Shown: positions 27,037 through 35,603 of the stretch, in pieces | Layout of the letters: the number at the start of each line of letters is the position of its first letter | How positions within the stretch are numbered: the stretch's first letter is position 1 | Source: Ga0077527 sp964486865 | GTDB lineage: Bacteria > Pseudomonadota > Gammaproteobacteria > Burkholderiales > SG8-41 | Assembly: GCA_964486865.1 (NCBI GenBank) | Contig: CAZAOZ010000002.1 | Span: 110,457-174,456, forward strand | Direction: 5' to 3' | Length of the DNA: 64,000 nucleotides | Notes under the pieces: generated by a model | Seen by the model: only the letters and a program-made list of their open reading frames with translations | Databases searched by the model: none | What the model was told of the DNA's origin: nothing | Translations under genes and position numbers: made by a program

Positions 27037-27061
27037 TACTCTGGTGGCCAGGCATGAAAAA

Positions 27062-27210
27062 GCAAAAGCGAAAGGCTTTTAGCCACAGAGTTCACAGAGA
27101 GCACAGAGAACTGCAAACCCGGAATCACCCCGGACACTTACGCGTGCGCAACAACGATTGCGGGGGCTTGTTTTTCTCTGTGGCCTCTGTGGCTAAGGGG
27201 TTTCCGCTTT
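27062..27210. repeat. CACAGAG palindromic element, copy 2
   Basis: Outer ends match as an inverted repeat: AAAGCGAAAGGCTTTTAGCC at the left and GGCTAAGGGGTTTCCGCTTT at the right. Inside each is a run of 9-bp CACAGAGNN units (three at left, two clear ones at right). The right end touches the stop codon of the dCTP deaminase gene, which reads away from it on the minus strand. Confidence 0.9.
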
Positions 27211-28387
27211 AAATCGCCGCCAAAGGCTTGAATTGCTTGCCCAGCTTCAGCCCCTGCGACTGGTAGTTCGAGCCGATGTGCACGCCGTAGATTTTTTCCG
27301 GCTCGCCGAGCAGGCGTTCGTAGAGCAGGCGGCCGACGTCCTGGCCGTGTTCGATCAGGAACGGCACGTCGTGCGAGCGCACTTCGAGCACCGCGCGCGC
27401 GCCGTTGACGTCGTTGGCGCCGTAACCGAAACCGGGATCGAAAAAACCGGCGTAGTGAATGCGGAATTCGCCGACCGACGGGTCGTAGGGCACCATCGAC
27501 GCCGCGAAATCCGACGGGATGCGGATGCGCTCGCGCGACACCAGGATGTAGAAGTCGTCCGGGTTCAGCACCAGGCTGCGGTCGGGCGTGCGCGCGATCG
27601 GCTCCCAGAATTCCAGCGGATCGTAATGATTGATCTGCGACAAATCGATCAACGGCGCGTGGCGTTTGGCGCGGTAACCGATGACGCCGTGGCTGGTGTC
27701 GCCCTCGAGGTCCACCGAAATCCACAAACCATTCTTGATCATGGCCGGCAACGGGCCTTCGGTGTCTGAATAGACCAGCCGCAGGGTCTGGTCGAGTTCG
27801 TCGAGCTTGGTGTCGGAAGGCGGCGGTTTGCCGCGGACAAAACGAATCTGGTTCAGCCGCGTGCCCTGCTGCGCCAGCACGCTGAAAGTGTGCGGCATGA
27901 TTTCCACATACAGCTTGCCCTTGTAACCCGCGGCCACGCCTTCGAATTCGGCGCCGGCATCGGTGATCAGCCGCGTGAATATGTCCAGCCGCCCGGTGGA
28001 GCTTTTCGGATTGGCGCGGCCCGAGATGTCGGCGGGCAGCTTCAGTTCTTCCATCAGTTCGGCGATATAGACGCAGCCCTTCTCCAGCACCACGGGCCTG
28101 GTCAGGTCGATCTGGTGCATTTTCATGCGGTCGATTTTCGCCTGCACCGTCGAGGTCTTGCCGGGCAGGAAACTCGCGCGCACGCGCCACGCGGTCGCAC
28201 CCAGCCGCAGATCAAGGCTCGCCGGCTGGATCTGCGATTCATCCACGCCGCCCGCGGCGCTGATGCGGCCGCCGGCGATCAGCTTGGCGATGTCCTGATA
28301 GGGCAGGATGCCGGTGGTCACGCCGGCAGCCTTGCGATCCTTCTCCAGCTCCGGGAACAGCTTGCCTGCGTCGCGTTTCATGCTCAT
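27209..28387 (-). CDS. dcd: 2'-deoxycytidine 5'-triphosphate deaminase, double-domain type
   Basis: 392 aa, about twice the ~190 of E. coli Dcd. Two dUTPase-fold halves are seen. The first has SGRANPKSSTGRLDIFTRLI and YKGKLYVEIM. The second has HYAGFFDPGFGYG and ARAVLEVRSHDVPFLI, which aligns with the Dcd catalytic-Glu region (DPGW...VLEF). It converts dCTP to dUTP for thymidylate synthesis. The start at MSMKRDAG is the one with family similarity; upstream frame is not conserved. It lies 7 bp downstream of purC on the same strand. Confidence 0.88.
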   Translation of the reverse strand: MSMKRDAGKLFPELEKDRKAAGVTTGILPYQDIAKLIAGGRISAAGGVDESQIQPASLDLRLGATAWRVRASFLPGKTSTVQAKIDRMKMHQIDLTRPVVLEKGCVYIAELMEELKLPADISGRANPKSSTGRLDIFTRLITDAGAEFEGVAAGYKGKLYVEIMPHTFSVLAQQGTRLNQIRFVRGKPPPSDTKLDELDQTLRLVYSDTEGPLPAMIKNGLWISVDLEGDTSHGVIGYRAKRHAPLIDLSQINHYDPLEFWEPIARTPDRSLVLNPDDFYILVSRERIRIPSDFAASMVPYDPSVGEFRIHYAGFFDPGFGYGANDVNGARAVLEVRSHDVPFLIEHGQDVGRLLYERLLGEPEKIYGVHIGSNYQSQGLKLGKQFKPLAAI

Positions 28388-28394
28388 GTTTCCT

Positions 28395-29288
28395 TCAGGT
28401 GCCCAGCAGCATGCGCTGCGCTTCGCGGTATTTGGCGGCGGTTTTTGCCAGCACCTCGGCGGGCAGCCGCGGCGCCGGCGGTTTTTTGTTCCACGGCTGG
28501 GTTTCCAGCCAGTCGCGCACAAACTGCTTGTCAAAACTCGGCGGGCTGATGCCAGTGCGGTATTCGGCGGCGGGCCAGAAACGCGATGAATCGGGGGTCA
28601 GCGCCTCGTCGATCAGCACGATGTTGCCCGCGCCATCCTCGCCGAATTCAAACTTGGTGTCGGCGATGATGATGCCACGCGTGGCGGCAAAAGCCGCTGC
28701 TTCCTGATAAAGCCGGATGGATATGTCGCGCACCTTGGCGGCATGCGCGGCGCCGACGGTGGCCACCACATCGTCATAGGTAATGTTCTCGTCGTGCTGT
28801 CCCGCGGGCGCTTTGGAAGCCGGCGTAAAAATCGGCTCGGCAAGTTTCTCCGCCTGTTTCATGCCGGCGGGCAGTTTAATGCCGCAAATCGCGCCGGTGT
28901 TCCGGTAATCGTTCCAGCCCGAGCCGATGAGATAACCGCGCACCACGGCCTCGACCATCAGCGGTTTGTATTTATGGACCACCATCGCGCGGCCCTCAAT
29001 CTGCGCACGTTCCTCCGGCGCCACCACCGTTGCGGGATCGATCCCGGTCAGATGATTCGGTACGATGTGCTTCAGCTTGTCGAACCAGAACTGCGACAAC
29101 TCGGTCAGCACGCGGCCCTTGCCGGGAATCGGATCATCGAGAATCACGTCGAAGGCGGACAGCCGGTCGCTTTGCACCACCAGCAGCTTGTCGTCGCCGA
29201 CGGCGTAGAGGTCGCGCACCTTGCCGCGGTGCAGGAAGGGCAGGCTTTTGAGGCTGGATTGGTACAGCGGCGTGTCGGCGTTGCTCAT
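28395..29288 (-). CDS. purC: Phosphoribosylaminoimidazole-succinocarboxamide synthase
   Basis: 297 aa SAICAR synthetase, joining aspartate to CAIR in purine synthesis. Motifs are HRGKVRDLYAVGDDKLL, QSDRLSAFDVIL, VVRGYLIGSGW, ADTKFEFGED and DEALTPDSSRFWPA. Length fits the longer (yeast-like) bacterial class. It sits 16 bp downstream of purK, in the order purE-purK-purC on the minus strand, so one purine transcript is likely. Confidence 0.97.
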   Translation of the reverse strand: MSNADTPLYQSSLKSLPFLHRGKVRDLYAVGDDKLLVVQSDRLSAFDVILDDPIPGKGRVLTELSQFWFDKLKHIVPNHLTGIDPATVVAPEERAQIEGRAMVVHKYKPLMVEAVVRGYLIGSGWNDYRNTGAICGIKLPAGMKQAEKLAEPIFTPASKAPAGQHDENITYDDVVATVGAAHAAKVRDISIRLYQEAAAFAATRGIIIADTKFEFGEDGAGNIVLIDEALTPDSSRFWPAAEYRTGISPPSFDKQFVRDWLETQPWNKKPPAPRLPAEVLAKTAAKYREAQRMLLGT

Positions 29289-29304
29289 TGCGGATCCGGT
29301 TTGT

Positions 29305-30441
29305 TCAGTCTTTCCAGTCGGGATACAGAGCGCCGCGCACGATCAGCGCCTTTTGCAGCGCGGCATCGGGCGTTGCGCCGAGTACCGTGTAATGACCCAT
29401 TTTGCGGCCGGTGCGCGCTTCGTGTTTGGCATAGAGATGCAGTTTGGCTTCCGGCACGTTGAACACCCGCTCCCACCGCGGCTGGCCATGCTGCCAGGCC
29501 TCGCCCAGCAGGTTGACCATCACCACCGGCGACAACAGGCGCGGGTCGCCCAGCGGCAAACCGCACAGCGTGCGCACCTGCTGCTCGAACTGCGAAGTCG
29601 CGCAGGCGTCGATGGTGTAGTGGCCGCTGTTGTGCGGGCGCGGCGCCATTTCATTGGCGAGCAGCGCGCCGGATTCGGTGACAAAGAACTCCACCGCGAG
29701 CACGCCGCAGTAGTCGAGTTTCGCCGCGACGGTCAACGCCCACTGTTCCGTGCGCTGCGCGAGTTCCGGCGCGACACGGGCGGGCGCGATGCTGATATCC
29801 AGGATGCCGTTGCGGTGCCGGTTCTCCGCCACCGGAAACGCGCGCCCTGCGCCGTCGGCGCCGCGGGCAACCACCGCGGAAATCTCGCATCTGAGCGCGA
29901 TGCGCTGTTCGAGCACGCAGGATTCGGCGCCCATGTCGATGAAAGCGCGGCGCGCTTCCGCGGCATCGGCAACACGTGCCTGGCCCTTGCCGTCGTAGCC
30001 GAAACGCGCGCGCTTGAGGATGCCGGGAAACAGTGTTGCGTCGGCCTGCGCAAGATCGGCTTCGCGTTCGATCACCGCATACGGCGCGACGTCCAGCCCG
30101 CAGGAACGGAAAAACGCTTTTTCGCGGATACGATCCTGCGCCACGGCCACCGCATCCCCCGCGGGCCGCACCGCGCAATGGCTGGCCAGCCAGCGCAGAC
30201 TGTCGGCGGGCACGTTCTCGAATTCGGTGGTGACGGCAGCACAGGTGTCGGCGAGCTGCTGCAGCGCCTCGCGATCCTGGTACGCGGCCTTCAGATGCAC
30301 GTCGGCGATGGCGCCGGCGGGACTCAGCGGATCGGGATCGAGCACGGTGACGCGATAACCCATGCTGTGCGCGGCCAGCGTGAACATGCGGCCCAGTTGC
30401 CCGCCGCCCAGCATGCCGAGCATGGCGTCCGGAAAGATCAT
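29305..30441 (-). CDS. purK: N5-carboxyaminoimidazole ribonucleotide synthase
   Basis: 378 aa ATP-grasp enzyme converting AIR plus bicarbonate to N5-CAIR. N-terminal MLGGGQLGRMFTLAA, central KRARFGYDGKGQARV and EFFVTESGALLANEMAPRPHNSGHYTIDAC are all typical. It works with PurE, encoded just upstream on the same strand but separated by a repeat element of about 165 bp. Confidence 0.97.
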   Translation of the reverse strand: MIFPDAMLGMLGGGQLGRMFTLAAHSMGYRVTVLDPDPLSPAGAIADVHLKAAYQDREALQQLADTCAAVTTEFENVPADSLRWLASHCAVRPAGDAVAVAQDRIREKAFFRSCGLDVAPYAVIEREADLAQADATLFPGILKRARFGYDGKGQARVADAAEARRAFIDMGAESCVLEQRIALRCEISAVVARGADGAGRAFPVAENRHRNGILDISIAPARVAPELAQRTEQWALTVAAKLDYCGVLAVEFFVTESGALLANEMAPRPHNSGHYTIDACATSQFEQQVRTLCGLPLGDPRLLSPVVMVNLLGEAWQHGQPRWERVFNVPEAKLHLYAKHEARTGRKMGHYTVLGATPDAALQKALIVRGALYPDWKD

Positions 30442-30444
30442 GAT

Positions 30445-30609
30445 GAAAAAGCCAAATCAGCCACAGAGGCCACAGAGTTCACAGAGGGTTCGCCGGTGGT
30501 TTGACGGTATCTGCACTGAGTTACCGCCTGCCGATAATTCGAGAACAAAGCAGATCGGGTTTTCTCTGCGTCCTCTGCGCCCTCTGTGGCAAAAAAGGTT
30601 TTCGCTTTT
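30445..30609. repeat. CACAGAG palindromic element, copy 3
   Basis: Left arm near 30459-30486 has CACAGAGGC, CACAGAGTT and CACAGAGGG. Right arm near 30560-30590 has degenerate complements (CTCTGCGTC, CTCTGCGCC, CTCTGTGGC), followed by AAAAAAGGTTTTCGCTTTT. It fills the gap between purE and purK, two genes normally adjacent, and its right edge touches the purE stop codon. Confidence 0.88.
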
Positions 30610-31106
30610 CATTTTTTCTTTTGCGGCAATTTCATCGCGCGAACCTTCGCCGTCTGCTTTTTGCGGAAGACGGTGAGTTTTTTCGCGAGCTTCGCGTCTT
30701 CGCACGCCAGCATCGCCACGGCAAACAAGCCGGCGTTGGCCGCGCCCGCCTCGCCGACGGCAAAGGTCGCCACCGGTATGCCCTTGGGCATCTGCACGAT
30801 GGACAGCAATGAATCGAGGCCCCGCATGCTACTCGAGGTGACGGGCACGCCGAGCACCGGCACGATGGTCTTGGCAGCGAGCATGCCCGGCAGATGCGCC
30901 GAGCCGCCGGCACCGGCGATGATGCATTTGAGGCCGCGCGCGGCTGCCTGTTCGGCGTAGCGGTAGAGCAGATCCGGGGTGCGGTGCGCGGACACCACCT
31001 GCGCTTCGCAGGGCACACCGAACTGCCCGATCATATCGACGGCATGCTGCATCACGTTCCAGTCGCTCTGACTGCCCATGACGATGCCGATCAGCGGTTT
31101 TTTCAC
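30609..31106 (-). CDS. purE: N5-carboxyaminoimidazole ribonucleotide mutase
   Basis: 165 aa class I PurE, moving the carboxyl group of N5-CAIR to C4. It has the class I motifs GSQSDWNVM, SAHRTPDLL and AGAGGSAHLPGMLAA. The C-terminus ends in a Lys-rich tail (KLPQKKK). First gene of the likely purE-purK-purC-dcd set on the minus strand. Confidence 0.97.
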   Translation of the reverse strand: MKKPLIGIVMGSQSDWNVMQHAVDMIGQFGVPCEAQVVSAHRTPDLLYRYAEQAAARGLKCIIAGAGGSAHLPGMLAAKTIVPVLGVPVTSSSMRGLDSLLSIVQMPKGIPVATFAVGEAGAANAGLFAVAMLACEDAKLAKKLTVFRKKQTAKVRAMKLPQKKK

Positions 31107-31396
31107 TTTCCGTCCCTTGCTTTCGCGGCCGCCTTAAAACGATATTTTACAGTACGGACATGCAACCACGGGCGCATAAAAGGACTGCTAGAATCGCCCG
31201 GCCCGCCGAGAACGTCCGTCCGTTCCGCATCGGCCGGAGCGTCGACCTCTGCCGCGCCGGCCCCACCCGAGGAGAGCGTCCCGATGATCAAGCACCCGCA
31301 TTGCGCACGCGTCGTTGCGTTGCGCCGCCCGGTTTTGGTGTCAGCGCCGGGAACGGCGCACTGGCGCCGCATTGTTGTTTTTAAAGGAATAAATTA
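31107..31396. other. 290-bp intergenic region between divergent purE and SDR genes
   Basis: No coding frame with support is seen. The region must hold promoters for purE (minus) and the SDR gene (plus). Only the plus-strand ribosome-binding site (AAAGGAATAA before 31397) can be pointed out. Confidence 0.5.
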
Positions 31397-32173
31397 ATGA
31401 CTCCTGCAGCAGGCATGCGGCCCGGCGATGAACTCGCCGGCAAGGTCGCGCTGGTCACCGGCGGCGCGCGCAATATCGGTCGCGCAATATCGCTGTCGCT
31501 GGCGGCCGGCGGCGCCACGGTGATGGTCAATGCGAATACCTCGCGCGCAGCCGGCGAGGAAACGGTGTCGATGATCATCAAAGCCGGCGGCAAGGCAGCG
31601 CTGCACATCGCCGATGTCACCGACCCGAAAGCAGTCGCGCAACTGGTGGCGGAAACTGTCAGACAGTTCGGGCGCATCGACATGGTGATCAACAACGCCG
31701 CGATCCGCGCCGAAACGCCGTTTGAAAAAATTACGTTCGAAGAATGGAAACGTGTCATTGCCATTGGGCTTGATGGTACGTTTCTGGTCACGCAGGCCTG
31801 TTTGCCCCATCTCATCAAGTCCGGCAGCGGCGCCGTGGTCAACATCGGCGGACTGACCGGCCACAAAGGCGCGCTGCACCGCTCGCACGTCGTCGCCGCC
31901 AAAGGCGGGCTCGCGGCCATGACCAAGGCGGTAGCGCTCGATCTCGCGCAATACAACATTACCGTCAACTGCGTGGTGCCCGGCACCGTCGAAACCATAC
32001 GCGGGCTGCCCGGCGCCCCGCCGCGCCCCGATACCCGGCTGTCACTGCCGCCTGCGGGACGGCGCGGCGCGCCTGAAGAAATCGCGGCCATGGTGCGCGT
32101 GCTGTGTGGCCCCGACTCGCGCTACATCACCGGACAATCCATACACGTCAACGGCGGAGGACTGATGCCATGA
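31397..32173 (+). CDS. SDR-family protein lacking the usual catalytic Ser and Tyr
   Basis: 258 aa Rossmann-fold short-chain dehydrogenase/reductase, like FabG in layout. The cofactor loop is TGGARNIGRA, with Asn in the third Gly position, and NNAAIR is present. Aligned with FabG, the catalytic Ser site (IGS) is IGG and the Tyr of YxxxK is Val (HVVAAK); the Lys stays. So the classical Ser-Tyr-Lys set is reduced to Lys. The C-terminal YITGQSIHVNGGGLMP is standard. It overlaps the following PrpD-family gene by 4 bp and probably acts on the same substrate; activity may differ from normal SDR oxidoreduction. Confidence 0.88.
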   Translation: MTPAAGMRPGDELAGKVALVTGGARNIGRAISLSLAAGGATVMVNANTSRAAGEETVSMIIKAGGKAALHIADVTDPKAVAQLVAETVRQFGRIDMVINNAAIRAETPFEKITFEEWKRVIAIGLDGTFLVTQACLPHLIKSGSGAVVNIGGLTGHKGALHRSHVVAAKGGLAAMTKAVALDLAQYNITVNCVVPGTVETIRGLPGAPPRPDTRLSLPPAGRRGAPEEIAAMVRVLCGPDSRYITGQSIHVNGGGLMP

Positions 32174-33573
32174 GCAAAGCCGCAAAACCGGCGGGATCGG
32201 CCATATCGCCATTGATGCGCACGCTGGCCGCCTATATGGCCGCGGCGGCAAAAAAACCGCTGCCGAAAGCGGTGGCCGAAAAAACCAAACATCACGTGCT
32301 CGACACGATGGCGGCCATGGTCTCCGGCTCGCGCCTGCTCCCCGGGCGCAAGGCGATCAATTATGTAAAAACGCTGGGCGGCAAACCCGAGGCCCTGGTC
32401 ATCGGTTCAAAGATCGTCACCACCGCGGAACATGCGGCGCTGGCCAACGGCATGCTGGCGCACGCCGACGAAACCGACGACTCGCACGCGCCCTCGCTGT
32501 CGCATCCCGGCTGCGCCGTAGTGCCGGCGGCGCTGGCCATGGCCGAACGCGAAAAACTGGGCGGCACGCAACTGCTGCGCGCGGTGGCGCTGGGCTACGA
32601 CATCGGCTCGCGGGTCAACATGGCGCTGCATCCGTACGACTTCCGCACCGTCGGACACTCCACCCACAGCTTCGGCCCGGGATTCGGCGCTGCCGCCGCC
32701 GCGTCCATGCTCGCCGGCCTCAACGCCGACGGCATGCGGCATGCGCTGTCGTACGCCGCGCAGCAATGTTCGGGCATCTCCTGCTGGATGCGCGACGAGG
32801 AACACATCGAGAAGGCTTTCGATTTCGGCGGCATGCCGGCGCGCAACGGCATCGCTTCCGCGGCCATGGTGGCATCGGGCTTCAGCGCGGTGGAGGACGT
32901 GTTCTCCGGCGAACGCAATTTTTTCATCGCCTATGACGAGACGCGGCGCATCGGCAAGGCGCCGCAACCGGAACGGCTGATTCAGGATCTGGGCCGCGTG
33001 TACGAGATCATGAACACCAACATCAAGCGCTGGTCCGTGGGCTCGCCGATCCAGGCGCCGCTGGATGCGCTGCTGGAACTGATTCGCGCGCACCAGCTGA
33101 AAGCGGACACGGTCGATGCCGTCACCGTGCGCGTCGCCCACCAGGGTGCGAACACCACCGACAACCGCAACATGCCCGACATCTGCATGCAGCACCTGTG
33201 CGCGGTGATGCTGATTGACGGCATTGTCACCTTCGAGTCCTCGCACGACGAGAAGCGGATGCAAAACAAAAAGGTACTCGACCTGCGCCGCCGCATCACC
33301 TTGTCCGGTGACGACGCGCTGACCGCGGCCATGCCGTCGCGCCAGGGCATTATCGAGATCAAGCTGCGCGACGGCCGCCTGCTGCGCAACCACGTCAAGG
33401 CGGTGCGCGGCACTTCGGACAATCCGATGACCCGCGCCGAAGTGGACGAGAAGTGTTATCACCTGATGGCGCCCATTCTCGGCAAGGCGCGCGCGCGCAA
33501 GCTGTGCGATGCGGTGTGGGACATCGAGAAAATCAGCAATGTCACCAGGCTGCGTGCGTTGCTCAAAGCCTGA
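32170..33573 (+). CDS. MmgE/PrpD family protein (first copy)
   Basis: 467 aa. The fold includes 2-methylcitrate dehydratase, cis-aconitate decarboxylase and iminodisuccinate epimerase. Marks are HHVLDTMAAMVSGSRL, LANGMLAHADETDDSH, HPGCAVVPAALAMAE, and a C-terminal domain with NPMTRAEVDEKCYHL. It starts within the SDR stop codon (ATGA). There is no prpB/prpC next to it, so a role in propionate breakdown is not supported. It more likely processes a hydroxy-polycarboxylic acid or related catabolite with its neighbours. Confidence 0.92.
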   Translation: MSKAAKPAGSAISPLMRTLAAYMAAAAKKPLPKAVAEKTKHHVLDTMAAMVSGSRLLPGRKAINYVKTLGGKPEALVIGSKIVTTAEHAALANGMLAHADETDDSHAPSLSHPGCAVVPAALAMAEREKLGGTQLLRAVALGYDIGSRVNMALHPYDFRTVGHSTHSFGPGFGAAAAASMLAGLNADGMRHALSYAAQQCSGISCWMRDEEHIEKAFDFGGMPARNGIASAAMVASGFSAVEDVFSGERNFFIAYDETRRIGKAPQPERLIQDLGRVYEIMNTNIKRWSVGSPIQAPLDALLELIRAHQLKADTVDAVTVRVAHQGANTTDNRNMPDICMQHLCAVMLIDGIVTFESSHDEKRMQNKKVLDLRRRITLSGDDALTAAMPSRQGIIEIKLRDGRLLRNHVKAVRGTSDNPMTRAEVDEKCYHLMAPILGKARARKLCDAVWDIEKISNVTRLRALLKA

Positions 33574-33603
33574 TCGGCACCATCAATCACAGGGGTCATA
33601 GTC

Positions 33604-34506
33604 ATGTCGTGGAAATTCGAACTGCTGAAAAAACCCGTCGGCATCCCGATCACCGAAGGCCCGGTGTGGGACGGGGAATTCATTTATTTCACCCACATCC
33701 ACGCCAGCACCATCTTCCGCTACGACCTGAAGACCAACGCCATTACGCCGTGGCGCACCGGACTCGACCGCACCAACGGCCTCGCCTACGACGCACAGGG
33801 CCGGCTGTTTGGTTGCTGCCAAGGCGGGCGGCGCATGATGCGCTTCGACCCGGACGGCAAAAATGTGGTGATCGCCGACAAGGTGGACGGCAAGCGGCTC
33901 AACACGCCGAACGATCTCGCCATCGACCGCAAGGGCCGCATCTGGTTCACCAATCCGTGGAACGAAGGCAACGTGGACAAGACTGAAACGCAGGAACTCG
34001 ACCATCGTTCGGTGTACCGGCTCGATCCGCAGCAGGACGGCAGCTACTCGATCACTCAGGTGCTGTCCGACACCACGCAGCCCAACGGCATACTCGTCTC
34101 GCAGGACCAGCGCACGCTGTACGTGGCTGAAAGCAGTTTCACCCGCGGCATCCCGCGCGAGTTACGCGCCTACCCGATCAGGGATGACGGCAGCCTCGGC
34201 CCGCACAACGTGCTGTTTACCTGGGGCGAGGATCCTCGCGGCGTGCATCGCGGCATTGACGGCATGTGCCTGGATGCCGACGGCAACATCGTCGCCACCG
34301 CCGGCTGGGAAGTCGCCGGCGCCGGGCCGATGATCTACGTGTTTTCGCCGACCGGGCGCGTGCTGGAAACGCATCCGGTGGCCGCCAACCGCCCCACCAA
34401 CTGCTGCTTCGGCGGCCCGGACATGACCACGCTGTTTGTCACCAGCACCGATGGTCATTTTTTCAAAGCGCAGACCGATCGCGTCGGCTGGGCGATGTTC
34501 CCCTGA
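33604..34506 (+). CDS. SMP-30/gluconolactonase family protein
   Basis: 300 aa six-bladed propeller. Metal ligands are expected at Glu19 (ITEGPVWDG), Asn in NTPNDLAID and Asp in GIDGMCLDADGN. Members hydrolyse sugar or other lactones and some organophosphates. There is no signal peptide, so cytoplasmic. It follows the PrpD-like gene by 30 bp and precedes a Bug receptor gene by 4 bp, suggesting lactone hydrolysis within one catabolic operon. Substrate unknown. Confidence 0.9.
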   Translation: MSWKFELLKKPVGIPITEGPVWDGEFIYFTHIHASTIFRYDLKTNAITPWRTGLDRTNGLAYDAQGRLFGCCQGGRRMMRFDPDGKNVVIADKVDGKRLNTPNDLAIDRKGRIWFTNPWNEGNVDKTETQELDHRSVYRLDPQQDGSYSITQVLSDTTQPNGILVSQDQRTLYVAESSFTRGIPRELRAYPIRDDGSLGPHNVLFTWGEDPRGVHRGIDGMCLDADGNIVATAGWEVAGAGPMIYVFSPTGRVLETHPVAANRPTNCCFGGPDMTTLFVTSTDGHFFKAQTDRVGWAMFP

Positions 34507-34510
34507 TCGC

Positions 34511-35470
34511 ATGCGCCGCCTTTCGCTGCCGCTGCTGTTGTTGTGGCTGTTTGCCGGCGCTGCCGGTGCGCAGGTTTTTCCCGCGAAACCCGTCACCATG
34601 GTGGTGCCGTTTTCCGCCGGCGGTTCGGCGGATCTCATTGCGCGCGCCCTCGCCGAACACATGGCCGCGGCGTGGAAACAGAACGTACTGGTGAGCAATC
34701 GCCCCGGCGCCAGCGGCAATATCGGCATCGAAACCGTGGCGCGCTCGACGCCTGACGGCTATACGCTGCTCTACGGAACCACCACCCTGTCCAGCGGCCC
34801 GTCGGTGTATGCCAAACTCGGTTACAACGTTTTGACTGATCTCGCGCCGGTCAGCCTTGTCGTCAAGCAGGCGAACGTGCTGGTCGCGCACCCTTCGCTG
34901 CCGGCAAGAACCGTGAAAGCGCTGATTGCGCTGGACAAGGCGCATCCGCACACGCTGAACTCGGCATCGGCCGGGGTCGGCAGTTCGAACCACCTGGCGC
35001 TGGTGCTGTTCAACATGCTGTCGGGCGCGAACATCGGCCATGTGCCATACAAAGGCGCGGCGCCGGCGGTGACTGAAACCATGGGCGGCCACGTACATAT
35101 GACGTTCGCGCCGGTCGCTGCGGCAGTGCCGCCGGTACAGGCCGGCAGGCTGCGCGCGCTGGGCATCAGCTCGCTCACCCGCTCGCCGGCGCTGCCGGAT
35201 GTGCCGACCATCGACGCGGCCGGCGTGCCGGGCTATGAAGCCGGCGGCTGGAATGCCCTGCTGGTGTCGGCGGGAACACCGCGCGACATCATCATGAAAA
35301 TCAATCAGGCGATACACGCCGCGCTCAATTCCCCCGGCATCCAGCAACTGGCTGCCAAGTCCGGCGCGGAACCGGCGGCGGGCACGCCTGAAGACTTCGG
35401 GGTATTCCTCAGGGCAGAAGTTGAAAAATGGGGCAAGGTGGTCAAAGCAGCGGGCATCAAACCGCAATAG
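34511..35470 (+). CDS. Bug/TctC-family periplasmic solute receptor (1)
   Basis: 319 aa. Signal peptide RRLSLPLLLLWLFAGAAGAQ, then the Bug pattern: FPAKPVTMVVPFSAGGSADL, NRPGASGNIG, ARSTPDGYTLLYG, VGSSNHLA and HVPYKGAAPAVTE. This family binds carboxylates and other small acids, and some members feed TctAB transporters. No TctA/TctB gene is in the window, so it is an orphan receptor. Starting at MRRLSLP gives the signal peptide; the upstream frame lies in the SMP-30 gene. Confidence 0.94.
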   Translation: MRRLSLPLLLLWLFAGAAGAQVFPAKPVTMVVPFSAGGSADLIARALAEHMAAAWKQNVLVSNRPGASGNIGIETVARSTPDGYTLLYGTTTLSSGPSVYAKLGYNVLTDLAPVSLVVKQANVLVAHPSLPARTVKALIALDKAHPHTLNSASAGVGSSNHLALVLFNMLSGANIGHVPYKGAAPAVTETMGGHVHMTFAPVAAAVPPVQAGRLRALGISSLTRSPALPDVPTIDAAGVPGYEAGGWNALLVSAGTPRDIIMKINQAIHAALNSPGIQQLAAKSGAEPAAGTPEDFGVFLRAEVEKWGKVVKAAGIKPQ

Positions 35471-35603
35471 GCCAGGAATCTTCGCCGCAGCCGGAATCGC
35501 AGAAAGCCCAATATGCGGATATCGTAAAAGGTACTGATACACCACGCAGCGTTGCGTAAATAGGCAGTAAAATGCAGGCTCTCCCAACCCATTGTTTCAT
35601 ATC

